From contig CAZIMO010000003.1 in NCBI GenBank assembly GCA_964540535.1, forward strand, positions 124,001 to 188,000: a DNA stretch of 64,000 bases, read 5' to 3'. Position numbers and translations under genes: made by a program. Each line of letters starts with the position of its first letter. Within the stretch, counting starts at the first letter, position 1. The notes under the pieces were generated by a model that searched no databases, was not told the origin of the DNA, and saw nothing but the letters and a program-made list of their open reading frames with translations. Shown in pieces: positions 8,707-17,479 of the stretch. The DNA is from Fimenecus sp964540535. GTDB taxonomy: Bacteria; Bacillota; Clostridia; Oscillospirales; Acutalibacteraceae.

Positions 8707-9753
8707 TTATTGCGCAGGGCTGATATTGCCTGTTTGATAATTTTCATAACCTGCATCTGTCCAGACAACAGTGAATTTATTGCCGTTTCTCTGATAGAAA
8801 TTCTTTACGCTTGCATCCATTACAGGTGAATATTCAACAAATCCGCTTCTTGAAGAGGTTGAACCCTTAACAGCCTTTAAACCTGCTTCAATTCCGTCAG
8901 CCATTTCTTTATCGTAAGCCTCAATTGTAGCCTTTACAACACTTCTGTTTGAACCTGCCGTGTAGCCGAATTTAAAGCCTGTGAGCCACCAATGCTCCTG
9001 CTCTTGGCGCTGGAAAAGCATATTGCCGTTGTTATAGTCGCTCATTGTTCTGTAATATTCAAATTTCATCTTCATAAGATGCTCATCGTCTGCGCAGTCA
9101 TAGAAGCTTGAGGAATTTGCAGGATCCTTTGTGTAAACGCCAAGCTCGGCGCCTTCAAGAACACCGTACTGACCCTTCCACCATTGAAGTCTCCAAAGCA
9201 AACCGCTATATGAGAAATCAATTTTAAGAGTTGTATATCTCATATTAACATAACCTGCCGCAACATCGTATTCGTCGCCGAAGCCGAAGTGACGCTGCCA
9301 AGGATTAAGCGTTGAATAGTAAACCTGCTGTTCCGCATCATATTCATAGCCTGCGGCATTGAGAATTGCTTTCATATCTGACGATGAAAGGTTTGAGTTT
9401 GAAGAAGAGTCTGTGTCTAACGCAGGTGGATTTGTAACAGCAGGCCGAGTTGTTGTAGTGGTTGTACTGCTGCTTCCCGAAGAAGAACCCGAATTTCCTG
9501 TTGTCGGAGCAGGAGCTTCAGCAGTCGGTTCTGTGGTTGAACTGTCGGGCTCTGTTGAAGAATTATCCTCAAAAGAATTGTCTTCTCCGGTTGGGTCGTC
9601 CCATACTATATCGTCATTAGAGAACAGCGAATCGTTGTCCGGCTCTTTGCCCACAGGCACATTGCTGTTATTGTTTTTACAGGAAGCAAAGCAGCAAACA
9701 ATCATAACAATAGAAAGCATTGCCGCAATGATTCGTAAATATGTAGATTTCAT
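8707..9753 (-). CDS. Lipoprotein with DUF4474-like domain
   Basis: A 348-residue surface lipoprotein. The signal peptide ends in a lipobox, CCFASC, with the modified cysteine near residue 25. Residues 30-130 form an acidic then Ser/Thr/Pro-rich low-complexity linker (runs such as SSTTTTTT). Residues 130-345 form a globular domain whose RHFGFGDEYDVAAGY and WRLQWWKGQYGVLEGAELGVY segments match the pattern I know from DUF4474 domains, a family of unknown function found in secreted Clostridia proteins. The start has a GGAGGG site. It is monocistronic with its own terminator. It is probably displayed outside the membrane across the wall; the ligand is unknown. Confidence 0.75.
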   Translation of the reverse strand: MKSTYLRIIAAMLSIVMIVCCFASCKNNNSNVPVGKEPDNDSLFSNDDIVWDDPTGEDNSFEDNSSTEPDSSTTEPTAEAPAPTTGNSGSSSGSSSTTTTTTRPAVTNPPALDTDSSSNSNLSSSDMKAILNAAGYEYDAEQQVYYSTLNPWQRHFGFGDEYDVAAGYVNMRYTTLKIDFSYSGLLWRLQWWKGQYGVLEGAELGVYTKDPANSSSFYDCADDEHLMKMKFEYYRTMSDYNNGNMLFQRQEQEHWWLTGFKFGYTAGSNRSVVKATIEAYDKEMADGIEAGLKAVKGSTSSRSGFVEYSPVMDASVKNFYQRNGNKFTVVWTDAGYENYQTGNISPAQ

Positions 9754-9850
9754 TACAATAATCCCTCCATAGAATTATAGATTATATTTCTATTTTATTA
9801 TTACATAAAACCATCAAAATGTCAATTATCTCGAACCAATTCACTGTCTA

Positions 9851-9879
9851 TTGATTTTTAACTGCTGTTGTGCTATTAT
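9851..9879 (+). promoter_or_regulatory. Promoter of ahcY
   Basis: A -35 TTGATT and -10 TATTAT with a 17-nt spacer lie 33 nt before the start codon at 9913. No S-adenosylhomocysteine riboswitch is recognisable in the short leader. Confidence 0.6.
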
Positions 9880-9912
9880 TTACTTAATAATTAAAGTATC
9901 GGGGTAAGAAAT

Positions 9913-11157
9913 ATGAGTCTTGTACGTGACAATTTGCTTTATGAATCTGGTCAGCAAAAAATCAATTGGGTAAAAGCACATATGCCGGTGCTCAGAAGCA
10001 TCGAAAAAGACTTTTCAGAGAGCAGGCCTTTTAAGGGCTTAAAGGTTGCGCTTTCCATTCACCTTGAAGCCAAAACCGCTTATCTTTGCACAGTATTGGC
10101 GGCAGGCGGTGCGGAAATGTACGTTACAGGGTCAAATCCCCTTTCAACTCAAGACGATGTTGCGGCAGCTCTTGCACATAACGGCTTGAATGTTTTTGCG
10201 TGGTACAACGCAACTGCCGAGGAATATAAAGAGCATCTTAAATATGTAATAGAAGCAGGCCCCGACATTATTATAGATGACGGCGGCGATCTCGTTAATC
10301 TTATCCACAACGAGTATCCCGAGCTTCTGCCTAAAGTTTTGGGCGGGTGCGAAGAAACAACAACGGGCATTATCCGCCTTGTTTCAATGGCGAAAGACGG
10401 CGAGCTTAAATTCCCTATGATTGCCGTAAACAATGCGAAGTGCAAATATCTTTTTGACAACCGATACGGCACAGGCCAGTCTGTGTGGGACGGCATTAAC
10501 AGAACCACAAACCTTATCGTTGCAGGAAAAACCGTGGTTGTTGCAGGCTACGGCTGGTGCGGTAAGGGCGTTGCAATGCGCGCAAAGGGGTTGAGTGCGC
10601 AGGTAATCGTCACTGAAATTGACCCGATTAAGGCTATGGAAGCCCGTATGGACGGCTTTGACGTTATGGAAATGGAAGAAGCGGCAAAATACGGCGATTT
10701 CTTCATAACCGTTACGGGCTGTAAGGATGTTATCACTAAAAAAGCCTTTGTTAATATGAAGGACGGCGCTATTCTTTGCAACGCAGGTCATTTTAATGTG
10801 GAAATAAATCTTAACGAGCTTGAAGAATTAGCGGTTAAAACATCGCCTCAAAGAAAGAATATTATGGGATACACCCTTGCTGACAGCAGAACAATCAGCG
10901 TTATTGCCGAGGGCAGACTTGTAAACCTTGCGGCAGGCGACGGCCACCCAGCAGAGATTATGGATATGAGCTTTTCTATTCAAGCTCTCTGTGCAGAATA
11001 TATAGTTAAAAATGCCGAAAATCTTACTGCATCTGTAATTGATGTTCCCGAAGAAATTGACAGAAAGGTAGCTTTGAGAAAGCTTAACAGTTGGGGTACG
11101 CAGATTGACACCCTCACACCCGAGCAGGAAAAGTATATCAATAGCTGGAATGTATAA
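9913..11157 (+). CDS. ahcY: Adenosylhomocysteinase
   Basis: Hydrolyses S-adenosylhomocysteine to homocysteine and adenosine with bound NAD, clearing the product of methyltransferases in the cytoplasm. Seen: the substrate segment CEETTTGIIRL near residue 140, NNAKCKYLFDNRYGTGQSVWDGI with the catalytic Lys and Asp, and the NAD Rossmann motif VVVAGYGWCGKG near residue 215. At 414 residues it is a shorter prokaryotic type, and it lacks the KPxxYRY end of animal enzymes. GGGGTAAG precedes the ATG. It is followed after 2 bp by a RING-type membrane protein gene, so both should share a transcript from the promoter at 9851-9879. Confidence 0.95.
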   Translation: MSLVRDNLLYESGQQKINWVKAHMPVLRSIEKDFSESRPFKGLKVALSIHLEAKTAYLCTVLAAGGAEMYVTGSNPLSTQDDVAAALAHNGLNVFAWYNATAEEYKEHLKYVIEAGPDIIIDDGGDLVNLIHNEYPELLPKVLGGCEETTTGIIRLVSMAKDGELKFPMIAVNNAKCKYLFDNRYGTGQSVWDGINRTTNLIVAGKTVVVAGYGWCGKGVAMRAKGLSAQVIVTEIDPIKAMEARMDGFDVMEMEEAAKYGDFFITVTGCKDVITKKAFVNMKDGAILCNAGHFNVEINLNELEELAVKTSPQRKNIMGYTLADSRTISVIAEGRLVNLAAGDGHPAEIMDMSFSIQALCAEYIVKNAENLTASVIDVPEEIDRKVALRKLNSWGTQIDTLTPEQEKYINSWNV

Positions 11158-11159
11158 TT

Positions 11160-12110
11160 ATGAACAATGATTTCAGATATACGGGCGATATTTGCCCCAT
11201 TTGTAACAAGGAATTTAAACCCGACGACAATATTGTTGTCTGTCCCATTTGCGGAACACCGCATCACCGCGACTGCTACAAGAAAAACGGTGAATGCGCT
11301 TACAACGACCGACACAGCGAGGGCTACCGTTGGGAACATATTTCAGCAGATATTCCTCCTGCCCCCGAAAATGCAGAAAATACCGTTCCGCCCTTTAACC
11401 TTTATGCGGCGCAGGCAGAAAGCCACAATTCACGCGACGCGGCGTCAACGGTTTTCTGGGCTAATCAGCAGAATCCCTTTGACGCATATCCGAAAGAGCT
11501 TTGCGACGGAGTTTTAACGGAAGAGGCCGCTGAATTTGTTCAGATGAACGCATTTAAGTATTTGCAGAACTTTTTCTATCAGAAATCGGGCAAAAAGACA
11601 TTTAACTGGGCGGCATTTATTTTTGCTCCCTATTGGTTCTTTTACAGAAAAATGTATAAATTGGGCGCAATTTTTCTCGCCCTTTTGCTTGTAATTTCAA
11701 TCGGATTTTCCGTTCCGCCGTCAGCTCAACGGCTTGCCGAGGACGCTAACGAATGGTATGAAAAATACGTCACTGCCGACAATTTGACAGAAGAACAAAT
11801 GACGGCCGCCGTTGCCGAACAGCGAGAAATCTTTCTCGGCAATTCCACAGGCTTGGCTCTTACCGCAGCAAGATTGGTATTAACACTTGCAGTTCAATTG
11901 TTTATCGGCTTTAGGGCAAATAAATGGTATTATGAGCATACCGTTTCAAAAATACGCAAAATTAAGACAGAACCCGCCGAACCCGAGCTTCGTAAGCTGA
12001 ATATTTATAAAGAAGGCGGAATGTCAATGGGCAAGGCTTTTCTTGCTGTCCTTGCAAACAACATAATCGTTATGGCTGTTAATATGCTTTATGCGGCATT
12101 AAATATATAA
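11160..12110 (+). CDS. Prokaryotic RING-type zinc protein with DUF2628-like membrane part
   Basis: A 316-residue protein. Residues 10-45 carry CPICNKEF, CPICGTPHHRDC and later a Cys, the CxxC...CxxC..H..C arrangement of the prokaryotic RING finger family 1, which should bind zinc. A Pro/Ala-rich stretch follows, then from about residue 140 an FNWAAFIFAPYWFFYRKMYKLG segment and hydrophobic spans typical of DUF2628-type membrane domains. About three or four transmembrane helices are likely, with the zinc domain cytosolic. It starts 2 bp after ahcY. Function unknown. Coupling to the methyl cycle is only positional, and it should not be read as a ubiquitin ligase. Confidence 0.75.
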   Translation: MNNDFRYTGDICPICNKEFKPDDNIVVCPICGTPHHRDCYKKNGECAYNDRHSEGYRWEHISADIPPAPENAENTVPPFNLYAAQAESHNSRDAASTVFWANQQNPFDAYPKELCDGVLTEEAAEFVQMNAFKYLQNFFYQKSGKKTFNWAAFIFAPYWFFYRKMYKLGAIFLALLLVISIGFSVPPSAQRLAEDANEWYEKYVTADNLTEEQMTAAVAEQREIFLGNSTGLALTAARLVLTLAVQLFIGFRANKWYYEHTVSKIRKIKTEPAEPELRKLNIYKEGGMSMGKAFLAVLANNIIVMAVNMLYAALNI

Positions 12111-12130
12111 AAATTCAGAAGAATGACAGC

Positions 12131-12223
12131 ATGAAAAATACAACGAAAGGAACGATACCGCGCAAAAAAGCCGTTTTTAACGGCTCTTTGTGCGAATTCT
12201 GTATCGCATGGCGATTTTTATGA
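12131..12223 (+). CDS. Possible 30-codon leader ORF of galU
   Basis: An ATG at 12131 opens 30 codons ending in a TGA that overlaps the favoured galU ATG as ATGA (12220-12223). The peptide is basic and ends in CIAWRFL. The upstream ribosome site is weak (AGAAGAA). The ORF runs through the hairpin at 12154-12205. The exact stop/start overlap suggests translational coupling, but the peptide may have no function of its own. Confidence 0.35.
   Translation: MKNTTKGTIPRKKAVFNGSLCEFCIAWRFL
12146..12210 (+). promoter_or_regulatory. Hairpin leader between ribosome site and start of galU
   Basis: AAAGGA at 12146-12151 is followed by a long imperfect hairpin: GATAC (12154-12158) pairs with GTATC (12201-12205), and inside it CGCGCAAAAAAGCCGTT pairs with AACGGCTCTTTGTGCG around a 3-nt loop. 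Folding would bring AAAGGA to about 4 nt from the ATG at 12208. It has no T-run, so it is not a standard terminator. Confidence 0.5.
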
Positions 12224-13095
12224 AAATAAGAAAGGCGATTATCCCTGCGGCAGGGCTTGGCACAAGGGTGCTTCCTGCATCAAAGGCAGTCCCGAAAGAA
12301 ATGCTCAACATTGTTGACAAGCCTGCAATTCAATATCTTGTTGAAGAAGCGGCAAAATCGGGCATTACCGATATTCTCATTATTACAAACCGCGGCAAAG
12401 GCGTTATTGAAGACCACTTTGACCACGCTTATGAGCTTGAGGACAAGCTCAGCAAAAATCCCGACAAAAAAGACCTTTATGACTCGGTTCTTGAATGCTC
12501 ACAGCTTTGCAACACATATTTTCTCCGTCAAAAAGAAACCGGCGGACTTGGCCACGCAGTTCTTTGCGCAAAGAATTTCGTAGGCGATGAGCCTTTTGCA
12601 ATTCTTTACGGCGACGATGTTTTCATTTCAGACGGCGAACCTGTTACAAAACAGCTTATTGACGCTTATGAAAAATACGGCAAGGGCGTTGTAGGTGTTA
12701 AAGAAGTTCCTGCAAAGGATGTCAGTAAATATTGTTCGCTTGCGGTTGAGCCCATTGACGAAAAGACCTTCAACTGTACCGATATGGTTGAAAAGCCCAA
12801 GCCGCACGAGGTTTTATCGAATTATTCAATTCTCGGCAGAGTTGTAATGCCTGCTGAAATTTTTGAAATTCTTGAAAACACGCCCAAGGGCGCAGGCAAT
12901 GAGCTTCAGCTCACAGACGCTATGAAAACTCTTGCGCAGACAAAGGGTGTTATTGCTCTTGATTATGACGGAACACGATATGATATGGGCAATAAAATGG
13001 GTATTATGAAAGCGAACTGCGAGGTTGCCCTTAAGCACCCCGAAATCGGCGAAGATTTTAAGGCTTACATTAAAGAGCTTGCAAAAACATTATAA
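12220..13095 (+). CDS. galU: UTP--glucose-1-phosphate uridylyltransferase
   Basis: Makes UDP-glucose from UTP and glucose-1-phosphate, feeding cell-envelope glycans and galactose interconversion. Seen: the N-terminal nucleotide-binding motif RKAIIPAAGLGTRVLPASKAV, then VPKEML, the LYGDDV metal-binding motif near residue 130, and a VEKPKP segment; 291 residues from this start. Three in-frame starts exist: GTG 12190 and ATG 12208 lie in or just after the leader hairpin, while ATG 12220 gives the family-typical MKIRKAIIP N-terminus and overlaps the stop of a 30-codon leader ORF. I prefer 12220. It is followed by a tandem hairpin repeat and a terminator at 13305-13336. Confidence 0.93.
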   Translation: MKIRKAIIPAAGLGTRVLPASKAVPKEMLNIVDKPAIQYLVEEAAKSGITDILIITNRGKGVIEDHFDHAYELEDKLSKNPDKKDLYDSVLECSQLCNTYFLRQKETGGLGHAVLCAKNFVGDEPFAILYGDDVFISDGEPVTKQLIDAYEKYGKGVVGVKEVPAKDVSKYCSLAVEPIDEKTFNCTDMVEKPKPHEVLSNYSILGRVVMPAEIFEILENTPKGAGNELQLTDAMKTLAQTKGVIALDYDGTRYDMGNKMGIMKANCEVALKHPEIGEDFKAYIKELAKTL

Positions 13096-13100
13096 CATAA

Positions 13101-13296
13101 GTACGAGGCGGAAAAAGTCGCCGAGCGCTACGATACAATGTTTTCCGAAACACTCGAAATCTTTGATTTTGTAAGTATTTCGTGAGGTTATTATACCGTA
13201 AGTACGAGGCGGAAAAAGTCGCCGAGTGCTACGATACAATGTTCTCCGAAACACTCGAAATCTTGATTTCGTTAGTGTTTCGTGAGGTTATTATAA
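13101..13296 (+). repeat. Two tandem copies of a ~96-bp hairpin repeat, period 101 bp
   Basis: Copy 1 starts at 13101 and copy 2 at 13202; both begin GTACGAGGCGGAAAAAGTCG and end CGTGAGGTTATTATA. They differ by a few substitutions and one deleted base. Each contains an inverted repeat, CGAAACACT...AGTGTTTCG (13247-13282 in copy 2), with an inner GAAATC/GATTTC stem; copy 1 keeps the fold with a G-U pair. The unit can be read as KYEAEKVAERYDTMFSE, but the frame is lost in copy 2. Confidence 0.8.
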
Positions 13297-13304
13297 ACTT
13301 ATCG

Positions 13305-13336
13305 CACCGCAGAAATTCGTTTTCTGCGGTGTTTTT
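13305..13336 (+). terminator. Terminator after galU and the tandem repeat
   Basis: The 11-bp stem CACCGCAGAAA / TTTCTGCGGTG with a 5-nt loop is followed directly by TTTTT. Confidence 0.8.
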
Positions 13337-13407
13337 CTTTGCGTTTGCAATTTACATAAAAAGGTAATATAATATAATACATAAAACGACAAATTTCGGG
13401 GTGGGTT

Positions 13408-15171
13408 ATGAAAAGAGTTCTGTCAATTCTACTTGCGGCGCTTATGTGCTTTTCATCGGTGATTTTTATATCTGCCGAAAGTGAAACAGACAAGGAACAA
13501 GTTTTAGCATCTTTATATGATGCGGACATCAGCGAAATCCGTGAAGCAATCATTTCAAAAAAGGTCACTTGTGAAGAAATAACACGGTATTACCTTTACA
13601 GGATACAGAGATATAACAGTAAATTCAACTGCTTTATTTCAATCTGTTCCGATGCGATTGATACGGCAAAAGAGCGTGACGAGGCTCTCGCAAACGGCAA
13701 GGCAAGCGGACTTCTTTTCGGTGTGCCCGTTGTGATTAAAGATAATATGGATTTGGATGGCTATTACACTACTAACGGACACAAAACCGACAATTTGACA
13801 ATTGCCGACACTAACGCCGCCGTTGTGAATTATCTTCTTCGTGAGGGCGCTGTTATAATCGCCAAAACCAATATGAGTACCGACGCGCAAGACGCAAGAG
13901 TCAGCACAAGCGAAATTGCGGGCGAAACTCAAAACGCTTACAATGCTTTATTGGCTTCGGGCGGTTCTTCGGGCGGAACAGCAGTTGCAGTAAGCCTTAA
14001 TTTTGCGGCGGCAGGACTTGGCACTGACACCAATTCATCTCTCCGTGTTCCTGCGGCGCTAAACGGCTGTGTTGCGCTTCGCTCGACATTCGGGCTTATT
14101 TCTGTCAAAGGTATTATTTCGCTTAACAAAAGCCGTGATGTTGCAGGCGCAATTACCCGAACCGTTTATGACCAGGCAATTATGATGGATGTGCTTACCC
14201 AAGGTGAACACAATTACACGAAAAAACTTGATAAGAATGCTCTTGCAGGCAAAAAAATCGGCATACTTTCAGAGCTTACATATCCTATCACCAATTTAAG
14301 CGAATATGATAAATCCACTTTAAGGTCACAGACTTGGAACGAGCTTAATGACCGCGCCAAAGCTTCAAATTATGACAGCGAAATCCTCACAGCCTTTGAA
14401 AATACTGTAAAAGAGCTTGAGTCCTGCGGTGCAGAGGTTGTTAAAATTTCAATGCCCAATTTATTTAAGCTTTCTGACAAAACCTTTAATTCCTCGAAAA
14501 CATCTCTTAAAAAGGCACTGTATGACGATTTTCAGAAGGTTCTTAAAAATAACGGACTTGACGCAGTGATTTTTCCTACCCAATCGTCAGCGCCGCTGAA
14601 ATCCGGCAAAGACGGAAACGGCAAGTATTGGAATGCTTGGAGTCAAGTATTCATAAATAACTGCCGAACTCTCTCACCCTCGGCAAGCATACCCGAAATT
14701 TCAGTGCCTATCGGTCAACATTCTTCGGGCGCAGGAATAGGTATGGAAATCGCATCGCTTAAAAACAGCGAGCAGCTGCTTTTAGATTTAGCTTATTCAT
14801 ACACGCAAAGCTACAACCACCGTGTAACTCCGAAATCTGTTCCACACATTAACGGCAGTCTGACCGCCGAATTAACCCTCAAATTCTTTGATAAGCAGAG
14901 CGTTAAAAAAGTTTCTGCAACAGTTACCAAACCGACAACAGAAACAACTGCCGAAGCGACTGCAACAACTACGGCCACTGAAACCGCAACCCAAACCGCG
15001 ACACAGTCAACAACAGAAAGCACAACCGTTATTCCTGCTATATCTGCCAAGGACAAGCCCAATACCGTAATCAAGATTGTTGTGCCTGTTGCAATAGCGG
15101 TTATCGCTCTAATCGGCGGAGTTTGCGTGCATATAATAATAAAAAGAAAATCCAAGAAGGATAAAATTTAA
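13408..15171 (+). CDS. Secreted, membrane-anchored amidase-signature hydrolase
   Basis: A 587-residue amidase-signature enzyme with surface targeting. The N-terminal 25 residues form a signal peptide (SILLAALMCFSSVIFISA). Residues 30-500 form the amidase fold: VPVVIKDNMD gives the catalytic Lys, SGGSSGGTAVAV gives the cis-Ser loop, and GTDTNSSLRVPA gives the nucleophile Ser (usual form GTDTGGSIRIPA). A Thr/Ala-rich stalk of about 50 residues, one transmembrane helix (VVPVAIAVIALIGGVCVHIII) and a basic tail follow. It probably hydrolyses an amide outside the cell; the substrate is unknown. It is not a GatA: there are no gatB or gatC genes nearby, and GatA is cytosolic. Confidence 0.88.
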   Translation: MKRVLSILLAALMCFSSVIFISAESETDKEQVLASLYDADISEIREAIISKKVTCEEITRYYLYRIQRYNSKFNCFISICSDAIDTAKERDEALANGKASGLLFGVPVVIKDNMDLDGYYTTNGHKTDNLTIADTNAAVVNYLLREGAVIIAKTNMSTDAQDARVSTSEIAGETQNAYNALLASGGSSGGTAVAVSLNFAAAGLGTDTNSSLRVPAALNGCVALRSTFGLISVKGIISLNKSRDVAGAITRTVYDQAIMMDVLTQGEHNYTKKLDKNALAGKKIGILSELTYPITNLSEYDKSTLRSQTWNELNDRAKASNYDSEILTAFENTVKELESCGAEVVKISMPNLFKLSDKTFNSSKTSLKKALYDDFQKVLKNNGLDAVIFPTQSSAPLKSGKDGNGKYWNAWSQVFINNCRTLSPSASIPEISVPIGQHSSGAGIGMEIASLKNSEQLLLDLAYSYTQSYNHRVTPKSVPHINGSLTAELTLKFFDKQSVKKVSATVTKPTTETTAEATATTTATETATQTATQSTTESTTVIPAISAKDKPNTVIKIVVPVAIAVIALIGGVCVHIIIKRKSKKDKI

Positions 15172-15208
15172 AAAGAATTAGCAAACAAATAAAATAAAGG
15201 AAAAATAA

Positions 15209-15234
15209 AACCGCCCATTTTAAAATGAGCGGTT
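15209..15234. terminator. Bidirectional terminator between amidase and pnp
   Basis: AACCGCCCATTTT pairs with AAAATGAGCGGTT (one mismatch) between two convergent genes, with A-rich and T-rich flanks. Confidence 0.7.
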
Positions 15235-15253
15235 AATTTTATTGATTTTATAA

Positions 15254-17449
15254 TCAATCTCTGTTTCTTCTGCCGTTAAAACGCTTTCTGTTATTGTCAC
15301 GGCGGGGAGCTTCTTCAACATCATTTTCGGGAGTAAGTCCCTTAACCTCGATAAGAGCGTCACGGCGAGAAAGATTAAGTCTGCCTTGATCGTCAATTTC
15401 AAGTACCTTTACAAGCACTGTGTCACCGACATTAACAACATCTTCAACCTTTTCTGTACGCTTAACATCAAGACGGCTGATATGAACAAGTCCTTCTTTA
15501 CCGGGAGCAATTTCAACAAATGCGCCGAAGCTCATAAGTCTTGTTACAACACCGTTGTAGATCGCGCCGATTTCGGGGTCTTTTGCAATAAGTTCAACAA
15601 TTGAAAGAGCGCGCTTTGCATTATCAATATCAATACCGGAGATGAATACTCTTCCGTCTTCTTCAATGTCAATCTTAACTTCGCATTCTGACTGAATTTT
15701 CTGAATAACCTTACCCTGCTTACCGATAACATCGCCGATTTTTTCGGGGTCAATCTTAGTTGAGAGCATTTTGGGAGCATATTTGGAAAGCTCTGCACGA
15801 GGCTCTGCAATACAGGGAAGCATAATTTCATCAAGAATATAATTTCTTGCCTTGTGAGTTTTTGCAAATGCTTCTTTAATGATTTCGGGAGTAAGACCGT
15901 GTACTTTAAGGTCCATCTGAATAGCTGTGATACCGTGCTTTGTACCTGCTACCTTAAAGTCCATATCGCCGTAGAAATCTTCAAGACCTTGAATGTCAAC
16001 CATTGTCATAAAGTCGCCGTAAACACCTTGGTCGCCTGTGATAAGACCGCAGGAAATACCTGCTACGGGAGCTTTTATCGGAACGCCTGCCGCCATAAGA
16101 GCAAGAGTTGAACCGCAGATTGAGCCTTGTGAGGTTGAACCGTTTGAAGAAAGAACCTCTGAAACCACGCGGATTGCGTATGGGAACTCGTCAACTGAAG
16201 GAAGTACGGGAACAAGAGCCTTTTCAGCCAATGCGCCGTGACCGATTTCACGTCGTCCGGGGCCTCTTGAAGGCTTTGTTTCACCAACCGAATATGAGGG
16301 GAAGTTATAGTGGTGGATATATCTCTTTTCTGTCTGCTCATCAAGGCCGTCAAGCTGTTGTGCATCACCCATAGGTCCGAGTGTTGCAACTGAAAGCACC
16401 TGTGTCTGACCTCTTGTGAACATACCCGAACCGTGAGCACGTGCAATAAGGTCAATTTCTGCATTAAGCGGTCGGATTTCGTCAATTCCTCTGCCGTCAA
16501 CACGCTTATGCTCGTCTTTAAGCCATGCGCGAACAACGTGCTTCTGAACAAGATACATAATTTCGTCAAGCTTTGCTTCGCAGCCCTCAAAACGCTCGTC
16601 AAACTTCTCGTGTACTGCTTCATAAATAGGAAGGAGAGCTTCGTCACGGACAAGCTTATCGTCTGTATCAAGAGCCTTTTTAACATCTTCAATGCAGAAT
16701 GCTTCGATTTCTGCCATAATTTCGGGGTCGGGATCAGATGATTCGTAAGCGAATTTAGGTTTGCCGATCTCTTCAACAATGCCCTGAATGAACTTAACAA
16801 TCTTCTTGTTTTCTTCGTGACCTGCCATAATAGCGTCAAACATTGTATCGTCGTCGATTTCGTTTGCGCCTGCTTCAATCATAGCAACAAGGTCTGCTGT
16901 TGATGCAACAGTCAAAACAAGGTCAGATTTTGCTCTCTCTTCAAGATTGGGATTGATTACGATTTTACCGTCAACAAGACCAACGTTTACGCCCGAAACA
17001 GGACCGTCCCACGGAATATCTGAAATTGCAATTGCGGCTGAAACACCAATCATAGCTGTGATTTCGGGTGAGCAGTCGGGGTCAACCGACATAACAGTAG
17101 CAACTACTGAACAGTCATTTCTTAAATCCTTGGGGAAAAGCGGGCGGATAGGGCGGTCAATACAGCGTGAAGTAAGAATTGCCTTTTCGCTTGCTCTGCC
17201 CTCTCTTCTCTGGAAAGAGCCGGGAATACGGCCTACTGAATACATTTTTTCTTCATAGTCAACCGAAAGAGGGAAGAAATCAACGCCCTCTCTTGGCTTT
17301 GCAGAAGCTGTAACTGTACAAAGAACCTCTGTTTCGCCGTAACGAGCCATAACAGCCGCATTGGCAAGACCTGCCATTTTGCCTGTTTCAAGAGTTAATT
17401 TTCTGCCTGCAAGTTCGGTTTCCCAAACCTTAAAATTCTTGAAAAACAT
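15254..17449 (-). CDS. pnp: Polyribonucleotide nucleotidyltransferase (PNPase)
   Basis: A 3'-5' phosphorolytic exoribonuclease that degrades mRNA and is usually a trimer. The 731-residue order is standard: a first RNase PH-like domain (residues 1-220), a helical linker, a second catalytic RNase PH domain (about 310-545) with SYSVGETKPSRGPGRREIGHG, then KH (PEKIGDVIGKQGKVIQKI near 560) and S1 (GVVTRLMSFGAFVEI near 630). A short basic Arg/Asn-rich tail (RRDNNRKRFNGRRNRD) ends the protein. The start has AGAAGG at good spacing. It lies downstream of rpsO, the classic rpsO-pnp order, and its leader folds into a long hairpin (17480-17565) that may allow RNase III-type autocontrol. Confidence 0.97.
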   Translation of the reverse strand: MFFKNFKVWETELAGRKLTLETGKMAGLANAAVMARYGETEVLCTVTASAKPREGVDFFPLSVDYEEKMYSVGRIPGSFQRREGRASEKAILTSRCIDRPIRPLFPKDLRNDCSVVATVMSVDPDCSPEITAMIGVSAAIAISDIPWDGPVSGVNVGLVDGKIVINPNLEERAKSDLVLTVASTADLVAMIEAGANEIDDDTMFDAIMAGHEENKKIVKFIQGIVEEIGKPKFAYESSDPDPEIMAEIEAFCIEDVKKALDTDDKLVRDEALLPIYEAVHEKFDERFEGCEAKLDEIMYLVQKHVVRAWLKDEHKRVDGRGIDEIRPLNAEIDLIARAHGSGMFTRGQTQVLSVATLGPMGDAQQLDGLDEQTEKRYIHHYNFPSYSVGETKPSRGPGRREIGHGALAEKALVPVLPSVDEFPYAIRVVSEVLSSNGSTSQGSICGSTLALMAAGVPIKAPVAGISCGLITGDQGVYGDFMTMVDIQGLEDFYGDMDFKVAGTKHGITAIQMDLKVHGLTPEIIKEAFAKTHKARNYILDEIMLPCIAEPRAELSKYAPKMLSTKIDPEKIGDVIGKQGKVIQKIQSECEVKIDIEEDGRVFISGIDIDNAKRALSIVELIAKDPEIGAIYNGVVTRLMSFGAFVEIAPGKEGLVHISRLDVKRTEKVEDVVNVGDTVLVKVLEIDDQGRLNLSRRDALIEVKGLTPENDVEEAPRRDNNRKRFNGRRNRD

Positions 17450-17479
17450 AATTTTTACCTTCTTTATTTTTTATTTTTT

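Noticed and set aside
13408..15171. GatA subunit of the tRNA amidotransferase
   Set aside because: Signal peptide, stalk and membrane anchor, and no gatB or gatC nearby.
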